Assembly (NCBI RefSeq): GCF_026342355.1 | Contig: NZ_JAPEMV010000001.1 | Span: 62,001 to 126,000 of the forward strand | Source of the DNA: Streptomyces sp. NBC_00249 | Lineage (GTDB): Bacteria; Actinomycetota; Actinomycetes; Streptomycetales; Streptomycetaceae | DNA: 64,000 nt | Direction of reading: 5' to 3' | Shown: positions 11,377 to 20,562 of the stretch, piece after piece | Position numbering within the stretch: the first letter of the stretch is position 1 | How the letters are laid out: every line of letters starts with the position of its first letter | Notes under the pieces: model-generated | What the model was told of the DNA's origin: nothing | The model's input: only the letters and a program-made list of their open reading frames with translations | Databases searched by the model: none | Made by a program: the position numbers and the translations under genes

Positions 11377-12066
11377 TCAGCGCCCGGTCCCGTCGTGCTC
11401 GCGCACCTCGGCGGCGATCACGGCCGCCTGGACGCGGCGTTCGACCCCCAGCTTGGCGAGCAGTCGCGAGATGTGGTTCTTGACCGTCTTCTCCGAGAGG
11501 AAGAGCCGCTTGCCGATCTGACGGTTGGTGAGCCCCTCACCGATGAGCTCGAGCACGGCGCGCTCACGCTCGGACAGGACCGTCAACCGCTGGTCCTCCG
11601 GCGGTTTCGCGGGGCCCGGATCCCGCAGCGAGCGCATCAGACGTGCCGTCGTCGCCGGGTCGAGCATCGATTGCCCGGTCGCCACCGTCCTGACGGCGGC
11701 GACCAGGTCCGATCCCTTGATCTGTTTCAGTACGTACCCGGCGGCGCCCGCCATGATGGCGTCGAGCAGGGCGTCCTCGTCGTCGAAGGACGTCAGCATG
11801 AGACAGGCGAGATCCGGCATGCGCGAACGCAGTTCGCGGCAGACGGTGATGCCGTCGCTGTCGGGCAGCCTGACGTCGAGCACCGCGACGTCAGGCCTCA
11901 GCGCCGGCCCACGGGCAAGGGCCTGCGCGGCCGTCGCCGCCTCCCCCACCACTTCGATGTCGGGTTCGGCGTCCAGCAGGTCGTGCAGCCCGCGGCGGAC
12001 GACCTCGTGATCGTCGAGGAGGAACACCCTGATGGAGGCCGGGGCGGCAGCTGGTGCATCGGACAT
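11377..12066 (-). CDS. DevR/NarL-family response regulator
   Basis: DNA-binding response regulator, 229 aa. ATG 12066 (MSDAPAAA) has GAGGG about 10 bases upstream; a GTG at 12093 has no ribosome site. The receiver domain spans about 10-130 with the acidic pocket Asp18/Asp19 and phospho-acceptor Asp64 ([13 protein letters not shown]). The LuxR-type helix-turn-helix is in about 160-220 ([40 protein letters not shown]). The sequence resembles mycobacterial DevR, including [14 protein letters not shown] and [16 protein letters not shown]. It probably pairs with the convergent kinase and may bind the three shared 14-mers. The Streptomyces OsdK/OsdR pair is the likely counterpart, recalled rather than checked. 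Confidence 0.92.
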   Translation of the reverse strand: MSDAPAAAPASIRVFLLDDHEVVRRGLHDLLDAEPDIEVVGEAATAAQALARGPALRPDVAVLDVRLPDSDGITVCRELRSRMPDLACLMLTSFDDEDALLDAIMAGAAGYVLKQIKGSDLVAAVRTVATGQSMLDPATTARLMRSLRDPGPAKPPEDQRLTVLSERERAVLELIGEGLTNRQIGKRLFLSEKTVKNHISRLLAKLGVERRVQAAVIAAEVREHDGTGR

Positions 12067-12164
12067 CCACGCCACACCCTCGGGTCGGGTCACGTCTCAG
12101 GAGAATTGTCGCAGGTCCGAGGAGCAGGAGCACCTGTGCGGCCAGGGGGTGATCGATCAGGGGT

Positions 12165-12650
12165 TCAGCTGCCGCTCCCGCTGCCGTGGGGGGCGTACAG
12201 GTCCAGCAGCCGGATCCGCGCGGAGACGAGCCGGTGCGCGAGCACCTGGCCCACCCAGTGCCCCATCGCGGAACCGAGGACGGGGTCGGCATCCATCATC
12301 AGCCGCACGCCGTCGGCGTCGAACTCGTCGGTGCGTACCGGTGTCATGGCCTCGGCGCCGAAGTGCCAGGTGTACGGATGGAACAGCCACGACCAGCCGA
12401 CCAGCTCGCCGGGACCGACCGTCTCGACCACGGCCGCCTGCCTGCCGGGTACGTGGACGTCCATGCCGACCGTGCCCGACCGTACGATCCAGAACCGGTC
12501 CGCGTGGCCGCCCTCGTCGAAGAGACGGGCTCCGGCGGCGAAATTGACCTCATGGGCCAGGTGGGCCAGGCGGGCGCGCTGCTCCGCGGTCATGACCCGG
12601 TCGAAGCGGGTGGGTGAAGAGGTGAGCCGGTGGGGGGAAGCGGTGCTCAT
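12165..12650 (-). CDS. Cyclic nucleotide-binding domain protein without DNA-binding domain
   Basis: A 161 aa Crp-like sensor. ATG 12650 is fixed by GGAGG seven bases upstream. Almost the whole protein is one cNMP-binding beta-barrel: FAAGARLFDEGGHADRFWIV, SGTVGMDVHVPG, VGPGELVGWSWLF, then the dimerisation-helix-like VGQVLAHRLVSARIRLLDLY, ending right there. The Crp/Fnr winged helix that would follow is absent, and the gene ends with a Ser/Gly tail, so it is a stand-alone sensor rather than a transcription factor. The usual phosphate-binding R-x-A of cAMP receptors is not evident, so the ligand is unknown. A copy of the shared motif lies 57 bp upstream, placing it in the putative dormancy regulon. 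Confidence 0.87.
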   Translation of the reverse strand: MSTASPHRLTSSPTRFDRVMTAEQRARLAHLAHEVNFAAGARLFDEGGHADRFWIVRSGTVGMDVHVPGRQAAVVETVGPGELVGWSWLFHPYTWHFGAEAMTPVRTDEFDADGVRLMMDADPVLGSAMGHWVGQVLAHRLVSARIRLLDLYAPHGSGSGS

Positions 12651-13186
12651 GGCGGTCCTCCGTTCGAGTCCGATCCCAGTCTCCGCCTGTGGAGCCCGCC
12701 ACGGGGAGGGCCGAACGGTACCTCTCCCGCCCCGCCGGCCCCCACGGCACACCTCGACGGGTGATCGGCAGGGCCGGAACCGGTCACCTGCGCGACCACC
12801 GGCGGACGGCCCGGCCCTGGCGCCGGGGGGCTGACGAAAGCCGCCGGATCACCCAGGACCACGTCGGCGATCCCCGTGCCGACGACCTCGGCGTCCTGCG
12901 CGCGCTGCGCGGCGGCTCCTGGCCGACCCCGGCAGCTACCCAGGTCCCCGACAGGGGCTGGAAACTCTGGTGGATACGGACGTCCTGGCCGGAAATATTT
13001 GCCCAATTTGGTGACAAGCACCCCGATGTTTCATCATTGTGACTGCGCGTCAAGTTCTGGCACGCATCGAGGAGTCGGGGGCACCGGGGGGTCCCCCTGC
13101 ACACCGGCCCAGCCAGCAGGCGAGTTCACGCTCTCGCCGCGCTCCGCCGTGACTCCCGTCCCATTCCGTCACCTAGGCAAAGGCCC
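12651..13186. other. Intergenic region between the dormancy-type module and the LuxC/LuxE operon
   Basis: Holds the regulatory motif at 12708 and, around 12985-13040, an AT-richer patch unusual for this sequence that probably contains the promoter of the operon starting at 13187. Open frames here have no coding signature and are taken as noise. Confidence 0.6.
12708..12721. promoter_or_regulatory. Candidate dormancy-type response-regulator box, copy 3
   Basis: GGGCCGAACGGTAC, 57 bp upstream of the cyclic-nucleotide-domain gene. It has the same orientation relative to its target gene as copies 1 and 2. Confidence 0.5.
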
Positions 13187-14449
13187 ATGTCCGCCCAGCA
13201 ACTCTCGGACCTCATACGTTTCGCCCGTCACAACTCGCCCTTCTATCAAGACCTTTACGCATCCCTGCCGCCGCACGCCGACCGTCTCACCGACCTGCCG
13301 GTGGTCGACCAGCAGGCGTTCTGGGCAGCCAACACCCTTCACGACAGCCGCGTACTGACCGGCCCGCTCAGCGAGGCCACGGTCTACAAGACCGGCGGCA
13401 CCACCGGGTCCCCCAAGTTCTCCGTCTACACGCGCGACGAGTGGCACACGTTCGTCACCGCCTTCGGCCAGGGACTCGTCGACACGGGTCTGCGCCCGGG
13501 ACACCGCGTCGCCGACCTCTTCTACGCCGGGGAGCTGTACGCCAGCTTCCTCTTCGTCCTCGACTCGCTCGCCCACGCGCCCGTGGACAACGTCCGCCTG
13601 CCCATCGGTGGCGGCGCGCCGCTGGAGTCGACGATCCCCACACTGCGCGATCTCGCCGCCCAGGTACTGGCCGGAACACCGACCACCCTGTGCCGGCTCG
13701 CCGAGCAGGCCGTGTCATCCGGTGTCCGGCTCGACTCGGTGGAATTGCTCCTCTTCGGCGGTGAGGCCCTCTTCGACGACCAGCGGCGCCTGCTGGCTAC
13801 CGCGTTCCCCCGCGCCGAGGCCCGTTCCGTCGGATACGCCAGCGTCGACGCGGGCCTGCTCGGCCGCCCCGTACCCGGCTCCGACGCCCGGGTGCACCGT
13901 GCCTTCACGCCGTACTCGGTCGTCGAGATCCTCGACGACTCCACCGATGAGCCCATCACCGAACCGGGCCGGCCCGGCCGGGTCGTCGTCACCAGCCTCT
14001 TCCGGCGGCTCATGCCGATCATCCGCTACCCCGCGGGCGACCGGGCGGAGTGGACCGGCGGCGGGCCCGGGCACTTCCGGATACTCGGCCGCGCCGAGGA
14101 GGGCGTACGGGTGGGCCCCGTCTCCCTCTACACCCAGGATGCCCAGGACGCCGTGGCCACGGCGGACACCGCGGGGCAGGTGGTCGGCATGCAGCTCGTC
14201 GTCCGCCGCTGGGACGGCCGCGACGGGCTCGTCCTGCGGCTGGCGACGGCCCCGGGTGACCACGGCCGAGAGGAGCTGGCCGAGGCCGTCGTCGCGGAGC
14301 TGGAGAACGTGCGGCCGCTGTATCCGGACAGCGTGCGCGCCGGATTCGTGCACCCGCTGTCCGTGGAATGGGTGCGCCACCGCGACCTCGCCGTCAACCC
14401 GCGCTCGGGCAAGCTCGTCCGGGTCCTCGACGAGAGGCCGACCGCATGA
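13187..14449 (+). CDS. PaaK-like adenylate-forming enzyme
   Basis: Predicted to activate a carboxylic acid with ATP, 420 aa, first gene of the operon. The ATP-binding signature YKTGGTTGSPK is at 67-77, LLLFGGEALF and VGYASVDAGLLG are the middle motifs, YPAGDRAEW is the A7-like region, and the C-terminal SGK (Lys409) is the catalytic lysine position of the superfamily. No carrier-protein or condensation domain is attached, so the acyl adenylate is passed to CoA, to a separate carrier, or to an amine. It is a paralogue of the C-terminal half of the last gene of the operon. The gene stop overlaps the MFS start (ATGA), as at every junction in this operon. The substrate cannot be predicted by eye. 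Confidence 0.85.
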   Translation: MSAQQLSDLIRFARHNSPFYQDLYASLPPHADRLTDLPVVDQQAFWAANTLHDSRVLTGPLSEATVYKTGGTTGSPKFSVYTRDEWHTFVTAFGQGLVDTGLRPGHRVADLFYAGELYASFLFVLDSLAHAPVDNVRLPIGGGAPLESTIPTLRDLAAQVLAGTPTTLCRLAEQAVSSGVRLDSVELLLFGGEALFDDQRRLLATAFPRAEARSVGYASVDAGLLGRPVPGSDARVHRAFTPYSVVEILDDSTDEPITEPGRPGRVVVTSLFRRLMPIIRYPAGDRAEWTGGGPGHFRILGRAEEGVRVGPVSLYTQDAQDAVATADTAGQVVGMQLVVRRWDGRDGLVLRLATAPGDHGREELAEAVVAELENVRPLYPDSVRAGFVHPLSVEWVRHRDLAVNPRSGKLVRVLDERPTA

Positions 14450-15759
14450 CCGCCTCACCCGTGGCCGAGACAAGAACAGGGACAGGGACAGGCACGGAGA
14501 CGGAGACCGGGGCCGACAGCCGGCGCGCTCCGCTGATCCTGCGCAACCGCGCCTTCGGCGCCGTGTGGCTCGGCCAGGTCCTCACCCAGGCCGCCGTACG
14601 GATGTTCCAGGTCGGCGTGTCCTGGTGGATCGTCGCCTACGCCGTGCACGACACCCGGGGGCTCGCCTCCGGGCTGTTCATGGCGGCCTGCACACTGCCC
14701 GCCGTGGCGCTGGCGCCCGTGGTGGCCGGTGCCGTCGCCCGGTTCGCGCACCGTTCGGTGCTGCGGACCGCCGCCGCCCTGGCCGGGGGCGCCTCGGGTG
14801 CACTCGCGCTGTGGGCGTACGGCGGTGGCCTGCCGCTCGCCGCCGTGTATGCCGCCGGTCTCGCCCTGGCGGCCTGCCAGGCGTTCTTCGACCCCTGCCT
14901 GACCACCTCGGTGCCCGAACTCGTCGACGACGCCGACATCGAGACGGCCACCGGCTTCGAGCTGTCCACCCAGTCCCTGGCCGGCCTCGGTGGAGCGCTG
15001 CTCGGCGCCCTGACCGTCGACCGGGCCGGCGTGGCCGGGCTGGCCGCCGGCTGCGCGGCCGCCTACCTCGTCGCCGCCCTCCTCGTCGCGAGCGCCCGCT
15101 TCCGTACCGTCGTGCCGGGCGTCGGAGCCGACGCGTCGCAGCCGCCCCAGCGGCGCACGCTGCGCCGCATCCTCGGGGAACTTCCCTACGTACGGCGGAT
15201 CCTGATCTGCTTCACCGCGGCGAACCTCTTCACCACCGCCGTGTTCGTCGTCATCCCCCTCTACACCCGCTCGGTCCTCGCGGGCGGTGGCGGCACCGTG
15301 GCTCTGCTGGAGGCCTCCCTGGGCACCGGCGCGCTCGTCGGCGCCTTCACCGGCACCCGTGTGCCGGGACGCCCCACGGTCGCCGGTGCCTACTGCCTGG
15401 GCCTGATGGCCCTCGCCCTCGCGCTGCCGGGGCTGGTCGCGCACCGTCCGGTCGTCGCGGGCTGCCTGGCCGTGGCCGGCTGGTGCGCCGGGGCCGTCAG
15501 CGTGCGCTTCGTGGCCCTCTTCCAGCGGCTGGTGCCTTCGGCGGACAAGCCCGGCTTCTTCGCCGTGATGCAGGCCGTGCTGGGCGCCTCCCTGCCGGTG
15601 GCGTCCTTGGCGTTCGGCTTCGCCGGCGACTTCCTCTCCCCTCAGGCGCTGTGCCTGGTACAGGGCGTCGGACTGGCCCCCGCGGCCTGCGCGCTGGCCC
15701 TGCTGAGGTCCCCCACACCCGCGCCGGCCGCGGCTGAACCCGCCGGAGGCGAGCGGTGA
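14446..15759 (+). CDS. MFS transporter
   Basis: Major facilitator superfamily membrane protein, 437 aa, with about ten to twelve hydrophobic segments starting at about residue 30 (AFGAVWLGQVLTQAAVRMFQ). The loop DPCLTTSVPELV with TGFELSTQSLAGLGGALLG is typical of the MFS_3/enterobactin-exporter-like group. The first 25 residues are a Thr/Gly/Glu-rich low-complexity stretch (TGTGTGTETETG). ATG 14446 overlaps the previous stop. Sitting inside a biosynthetic-looking operon, it is most simply the exporter of the product or the self-resistance gene. Confidence 0.88.
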   Translation: MTASPVAETRTGTGTGTETETGADSRRAPLILRNRAFGAVWLGQVLTQAAVRMFQVGVSWWIVAYAVHDTRGLASGLFMAACTLPAVALAPVVAGAVARFAHRSVLRTAAALAGGASGALALWAYGGGLPLAAVYAAGLALAACQAFFDPCLTTSVPELVDDADIETATGFELSTQSLAGLGGALLGALTVDRAGVAGLAAGCAAAYLVAALLVASARFRTVVPGVGADASQPPQRRTLRRILGELPYVRRILICFTAANLFTTAVFVVIPLYTRSVLAGGGGTVALLEASLGTGALVGAFTGTRVPGRPTVAGAYCLGLMALALALPGLVAHRPVVAGCLAVAGWCAGAVSVRFVALFQRLVPSADKPGFFAVMQAVLGASLPVASLAFGFAGDFLSPQALCLVQGVGLAPAACALALLRSPTPAPAAAEPAGGER

Positions 15760-16904
15760 GCCCCGTCATCACCCCTGCCGCCTGCTCGGACATCGCCGAA
15801 CTGCGCCAGCTCTACTACGCCGTCTACGGACCGCACTACCCCGTGGCCCTCGGCACCGACCCGGCCGAAATGGCCCGGCTCATCGAGGACCCGTACTCCT
15901 TGTGGCTCGTCGGCCGCTGCGCCGACACCGGGGCCCTGACCGCGTCCGCCGCCATCCGCGGTGAGGCGGGCAGCCGCATCGGCCGCCTGGAGGGCATCGC
16001 CGTGCACCCCGGGCACCGCTCGGGCGGCCTGGCCGCCGCCCTGACCGAGGCCCTGTGCGCGGGGATGCTGGACACGGGGCGGCTCGACTCGGTGTACGCG
16101 ACCGTGCGCACCGTCAGCGCGGGCCCGCAGCGCGTCGTCGCACGCAACGGCTTCCGCCCGCTGGGCATCCTGCCCAACGCGGTGGATCTCCGCAGCCGCG
16201 AAAGCCTCGCACTCTACGCGCGTCACTCCGTCGGGGTGCTGGACCGCCGGATCCCCGTCACCGAGGTGCCCGCCCCGCTCCTGCCGTTGCTGCGCACCGC
16301 CGAGGCCGCGCTGGGTATCGGCTACCCCGGGGTGCGGGCCGCCACCGGCCCGCTCCCGACGCCGCCCGCGCCGCAGGGCGCCGGCGACCGGCTGGAGATG
16401 ATCGAGGCGCCGGCCTTCGTACGCCGCCGCTTCCGCGAGCAGTTCCCGGGCGCCGGGGGCTGGTTCTACCCGCTGCACACCCCGAACGTGCTGCTCACTC
16501 CCGAAGACGGCCGGTTCGAGGTCTACGCCTACCTCAACCGCGCCGGAGGGTACTGCTCCCTGCTAACGGCCCACCCCGACCCGGCCGCCGCGGCCGCGTG
16601 CCTCGAACCCGTCACCCGGGCCCTGGCCCGGGCGGGCGCGGGCTACGTCGAGGCCCTGGTGCCGCTCGCGCACCAGGAGGTCCTCTCGGCCTTCCTGTCC
16701 GAGGGGTTCGTCCCCGGGGCCATCTACCCGGCGATGCGCGCGGACGGCGACGGCTTCCACGACTACGCCGTCCTGTCCCGTTCCAGCGAGCGCATCGACT
16801 TCCGCGGCGTCGCCGTCGAACCGCCCCTCCAGCCCTATCTGGACTGCTACGTGTCGGCCTGGGCGTCGACGCACCTGCCCACATCATCCGAGGTTGCCTC
16901 ATGA
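15756..16904 (+). CDS. Double GNAT-type acetyltransferase-like protein
   Basis: A 382 aa protein starting at GTG 15756 in a GTGA overlap. The N-terminal GNAT domain spans about 1-150, with the acetyl-CoA loop in LEGIAVHPGHRSGGLAAALT and the closing VVARNGFRPLG. A second region of about 240-350 (VTRALARAGAGYVEALVPLA, VLSAFLSEGFVPGAIYPAMR) reads like a degenerate second GNAT fold. In this operon it could N-acylate an amine made from an aldehyde, or acylate a protein. The distance from well-known GNAT families makes the substrate unknown. Confidence 0.75.
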   Translation: MSPVITPAACSDIAELRQLYYAVYGPHYPVALGTDPAEMARLIEDPYSLWLVGRCADTGALTASAAIRGEAGSRIGRLEGIAVHPGHRSGGLAAALTEALCAGMLDTGRLDSVYATVRTVSAGPQRVVARNGFRPLGILPNAVDLRSRESLALYARHSVGVLDRRIPVTEVPAPLLPLLRTAEAALGIGYPGVRAATGPLPTPPAPQGAGDRLEMIEAPAFVRRRFREQFPGAGGWFYPLHTPNVLLTPEDGRFEVYAYLNRAGGYCSLLTAHPDPAAAAACLEPVTRALARAGAGYVEALVPLAHQEVLSAFLSEGFVPGAIYPAMRADGDGFHDYAVLSRSSERIDFRGVAVEPPLQPYLDCYVSAWASTHLPTSSEVAS

Positions 16905-18049
16905 ACCCCCATCTCGCGCCGGTCGCCGTACCCGACCCGGCTCTCCTGCCGCACGTACAACGGCTGTGCGACCTGACCGACCCGTACGCCTTCGGCCCCG
17001 CGGAGGACGAGCTGTTCGCCGCCGCCATGGCGGAGACCAACGCCTGGCACATCGAGCGCTCCCCGTTCTTCCGCTCCCTGTACGAGGCCACTCCCCCGGC
17101 GCAGCCGTACCGGACGCCGCTCGTCCACGCGAACTTCTTCAAGCGGCACGAGGTGCTCTCCATCCCGCGCGAGGACGTCGAGCTGCACCTGACCTCCTCC
17201 GGCACCACCGGCCAGAAGTCGCAGATGTTCTTCGACCACTGGACCATCCGCTCGGCCCAGCGCATGGTCGCCCGGATCTTCGAGCGCAATGGCTGGATCA
17301 CCCCTGACCAGGAGGTCAACTACCTCCTGTACAGCTACGAACCGGCCCCCTCCCTGAACCTCGGGACCGCCTTCACCGACAACTACCTGTGCGATTTCGC
17401 CCCGGCGCGCAGCGTCGAGTACGCGCTGCGCAACACCGGCGGCGACCACGAGTTCGACCCCTTCGGCTGCATCGCCGCGCTGCGCCGCTTCGAGCGGGAG
17501 GACGCCCCGGTCCGCATCCTCGGCTTCCCGGCCTTCCTCTTCTTCACCCTGGAGCGGATGCGGGCCATGGGGCTGCCTCCGCTGCGCCTGCCCGAGGGCT
17601 CCCTCGTCGTCCTCGGCGGCGGCTGGAAGGGGCACGCCGACCGGCGCATCGGCAAGGAGGAGCTGTACGCCCGCGTCACCGAGCAGCTGGGCATCCCGGG
17701 TGAGCGGATCCGGGACACCTTCGGGTCGGTGGAGCACTGCATCCCGTACATCGAGTGCGACCACCACCGGCTGCACGCCCCCGTGTGGTCCCGGGTCACG
17801 ATCCGCTCCACGCGCACGCTCGAACCACTGCCGTACGGGGAGCGGGGCTACCTGCACCTCGTGTCGCCGTACATCACCTCGGTACCGGCGCAGAGCGTGG
17901 TCATGGGCGACCTCGCCTCCCTCCAGCCTGGCGACGCCTGCGGGTGCGAGCTCCAGACCCCCTGGTTCACCGTCCACGGCCGTGCCGGGGTGAGCCGCAA
18001 CCGCAGCTGCGCGGTGGCCGCAGCGGAACTGATGAAGGGCATGGCGTGA
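16901..18049 (+). CDS. LuxE-like acyl-protein synthetase
   Basis: Activates a carboxylic acid as acyl-AMP and carries it on its own cysteine before handing it to a LuxC-type reductase. The 382 aa length matches LuxE (about 370). The adenylation signature TSSGTTGQKS lies at 98-107, with FGSVEHCIPYIEC in the middle. The C-terminus RNRSCAVAAAELMKGMA places Cys370 where bacterial luminescence LuxE has its acylated cysteine near the end (recalled as Cys364). ATG 16901 overlaps the GNAT stop. There are no luxA/luxB luciferase genes, so the aldehyde is not for light. The acid accepted is unknown. Confidence 0.88.
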   Translation: MNPHLAPVAVPDPALLPHVQRLCDLTDPYAFGPAEDELFAAAMAETNAWHIERSPFFRSLYEATPPAQPYRTPLVHANFFKRHEVLSIPREDVELHLTSSGTTGQKSQMFFDHWTIRSAQRMVARIFERNGWITPDQEVNYLLYSYEPAPSLNLGTAFTDNYLCDFAPARSVEYALRNTGGDHEFDPFGCIAALRRFEREDAPVRILGFPAFLFFTLERMRAMGLPPLRLPEGSLVVLGGGWKGHADRRIGKEELYARVTEQLGIPGERIRDTFGSVEHCIPYIECDHHRLHAPVWSRVTIRSTRTLEPLPYGERGYLHLVSPYITSVPAQSVVMGDLASLQPGDACGCELQTPWFTVHGRAGVSRNRSCAVAAAELMKGMA

Positions 18050-20562
18050 CCGAGACCGAGATGCAGCACTACTGGCAGGGCTCCTTCATCGGCGAGGAGG
18101 AGGCCGGGCGCCGGCTCGCCGGTCTGCCGGCCGCCGTCGAGGCCGCGCTGGCCGACGGGCTGGAGACCGAAACCGTCCTGGCCGCCTGCGACGCCCTCGC
18201 CACCGCCCTGTGCGACCCGGCCCACCCGGTGCACGCCAGGCTCGCCCCACACCTGCCCGAGGGAGAGGACCCGGCCGTCCTGGCCGAGCTCGGCGTCGCC
18301 CTCGGCCGACGGGAACTGACCCGCAAGCTGCGCCGGGAGCTGGGCAGCGCGACTCCCGGCCGGCTGAACCGGGCCGATCCGCGCGAGACGGTCTACGAGG
18401 CGTGGGCGCCCGTCGGCCTGGTCGCCCACATCGCCCCCGGCAACGCCGCGACGGTCGCGCCGCTGAGCATCGTGGAGGGGCTGCTCGCCGGGAACGTCAA
18501 CGTCCTCAAGACAAGCAGCGCCGACACCCTCCTGACCCAGCACCTGATGGCCGAGCTCGCGGCTCTGGACCCGAGCGGTGCCCTGGCCGCGCGGGTGATC
18601 GTTCTGCGCTTCCCGTCCTCCCGGCAGGAGTGGCTGCGCCTGATGTGCGCGCCCGCGGACGCCGTCGCCGTATGGGGCGGGGAAGGCGCCGTCGAAGGAG
18701 TGGCGGCCCACGTGCCGGCCGGATGCCGGCTGGTGGAGTGGGGACACCGGATCTCCTTCGCGTACCTGACGGACGACGCCTGGTCGGATCCCGGCACGCT
18801 CGAGGCCCTCGCGGACGATGTGTGCCTGCACGAACAGCAGGCGTGTTCCAGCCCCCAGGTGGTCTACCTCGACACCGAGGACGAGGGCGAGGTGTTCGCC
18901 TTCGCCGAGCGTTTCGCCACCGTCCTCGCGGCCCGCCCACCGGCCGCGGGCGCCGCTGCGGCGGGCGAGGCGGACCCCGCCGAAGCCGCCGAGCTGACCA
19001 CCACCGAGCTGGTGGCCCGGCTGGAGGAACACCTGGGCCTGACCCGGGTGTTCGCCGCGCCCGACGGCTCGTGGCGGGTCATGGCCGACACCCGGTCGCC
19101 GCTCACGGCCTCGCCGCTGCACCGCAGCGTGTGGGTCAAGCCGCTGCCCCGCAAGCGGCTGATCGCCACCCTGCGCCCGATGCGCCGCTACCTGCAGACG
19201 GCGGGCCTCGCGGGCAGCCGGTCCGACATCGCCGAGCTTTCCCGCACCGCCCTGGCCGCGGGCGTCACCCGCGTCACGCCGGTCGGCGCCATGCTGGAGA
19301 GCTACGCGGGCGAGCCGCACGACGGCGTCTACGCCCTGCAGCGCTACAGCCGCCGCGTCGCGGTCCAGGCCGACCCGGCCCGCTTCGCGACCACCGCCTG
19401 CCTCGACGACCTGGCCCGGCCCGTCGTCCTGCCACTGCCGACGGGCCCGCTGCTGGGCAAGGAGGACGTCCAGGAACCGGCACGCGAGCTGGCACGGGCC
19501 GATGCCGAGCTCTACTTCCGCAGCGGCGGCAGCACGGGCGCTCCCGCCCTGTCGGTCTTCAGTTACGACGACTACGACACCCAGATGCACGCCGCCGCCC
19601 GCGGCCTGCTCGCCGCCGGCTACGACCCGGTCGGGGACCGCACCGCCAACCTCTTCTACTGCGGCGGCATGTACGGCAGCTTCATCAGCTTCTTCTCCGT
19701 ACTGGAACGGCTCGGCGGGGTGCAGCTGCCGCTGTCCGCGGGACCGGACCACCGGGCCACGGCCCAGGCCGTCATCGAGCACCGGGCCGACACCCTCTTC
19801 GGCATGCCCTCCTACCTGTGGCAGCTGCTGCACACGGAGGCGGACGCGCTGCGCGCGTACGGAGGCCTGCGCAAGGTCTTCTACGGCGGCGAGCACTTCT
19901 CCGAGGAGCAACAGCGCACGCTGAGGGAGAAGTTCGGCATCGAGGTCGTCCATTCGATCACCTACGGCAGCACCGACCTCGGCCCGCTGGGCTACCAGTG
20001 CACAGAGAGCTCCGGCGGCGTCCACCACCTGCACGCCGACCTCCACACGATGGAGATCGTGGACCTGGCCGAGGACCGCCCGGTGGCCCCGGGCGAGACG
20101 GGCCGGCTGGTCTTCACCACGCACGCCCGGCGCGGCCAGCACCTGAGCCGGTACCTGATAGGCGACCTCGGCCGGGAGATACCGGGCCGCTGCCCCTGCG
20201 GCCGGCACGCACCCCGCTTCGAGCTGAGGGGGCGCACCGGTGACGTGATGCGGGTGGCGACGTACTTCCTCAATCACCGCCGCTTCCTGGCCCTGGCCGA
20301 GGAACAGGGGGGCCATCGGGGTGAGTTGCAGATCAGGCTCGACCGTACGGACGCGCGCGAGCGGTTGACCGTACGGGTGGAGCAGGCGCCGACGACGCAC
20401 CCGGAGCGCCTGCGGGAGGTCTTCCTTTCCGGCTACCCGGAGCTCCGCTCGGCGGTGACGGAGCAACTGCTGGACCTGGTGGTCGAGGCGGTCGACGGCG
20501 CGTCGCTGGACCGCAGCCCGACCAGCGGCAAGCTCCTCGCGGTGGTGGACGCACGCCGCTAG
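18046..20562 (+). CDS. LuxC-like acyl reductase fused to a PaaK-like adenylating domain
   Basis: An 838 aa two-domain protein beginning at GTG 18046 (GTGA overlap). Residues about 1-465 are a LuxC/acyl-CoA reductase: HIAPGNAATVAPLSIVEG, GNVNVLKTSS (cofactor binding) and HEQQACSSPQ with Cys267 at the position of the acyl-accepting cysteine of LuxC. Residues about 485-838 are a PaaK-like adenylating domain with FRSGGSTGAP (492-500), VFYGGEHFS, the CPCGRHAP cysteine pair and the C-terminal SGK (Lys829). Luminescence LuxC is not fused, so this is a built-in activation-plus-reduction enzyme. With the separate LuxE and PaaK-like genes the operon has three adenylating modules for one reductase. A MITE-like element starts at its stop codon. 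Confidence 0.88.
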   Translation: MTETEMQHYWQGSFIGEEEAGRRLAGLPAAVEAALADGLETETVLAACDALATALCDPAHPVHARLAPHLPEGEDPAVLAELGVALGRRELTRKLRRELGSATPGRLNRADPRETVYEAWAPVGLVAHIAPGNAATVAPLSIVEGLLAGNVNVLKTSSADTLLTQHLMAELAALDPSGALAARVIVLRFPSSRQEWLRLMCAPADAVAVWGGEGAVEGVAAHVPAGCRLVEWGHRISFAYLTDDAWSDPGTLEALADDVCLHEQQACSSPQVVYLDTEDEGEVFAFAERFATVLAARPPAAGAAAAGEADPAEAAELTTTELVARLEEHLGLTRVFAAPDGSWRVMADTRSPLTASPLHRSVWVKPLPRKRLIATLRPMRRYLQTAGLAGSRSDIAELSRTALAAGVTRVTPVGAMLESYAGEPHDGVYALQRYSRRVAVQADPARFATTACLDDLARPVVLPLPTGPLLGKEDVQEPARELARADAELYFRSGGSTGAPALSVFSYDDYDTQMHAAARGLLAAGYDPVGDRTANLFYCGGMYGSFISFFSVLERLGGVQLPLSAGPDHRATAQAVIEHRADTLFGMPSYLWQLLHTEADALRAYGGLRKVFYGGEHFSEEQQRTLREKFGIEVVHSITYGSTDLGPLGYQCTESSGGVHHLHADLHTMEIVDLAEDRPVAPGETGRLVFTTHARRGQHLSRYLIGDLGREIPGRCPCGRHAPRFELRGRTGDVMRVATYFLNHRRFLALAEEQGGHRGELQIRLDRTDARERLTVRVEQAPTTHPERLREVFLSGYPELRSAVTEQLLDLVVEAVDGASLDRSPTSGKLLAVVDARR

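Noticed and set aside
16901..20562. Reading the LuxC/LuxE genes as a bioluminescence operon
   Set aside because: No luxA or luxB is present and the neighbours are an exporter and GNAT-type enzyme, so a light-producing role is not supported.
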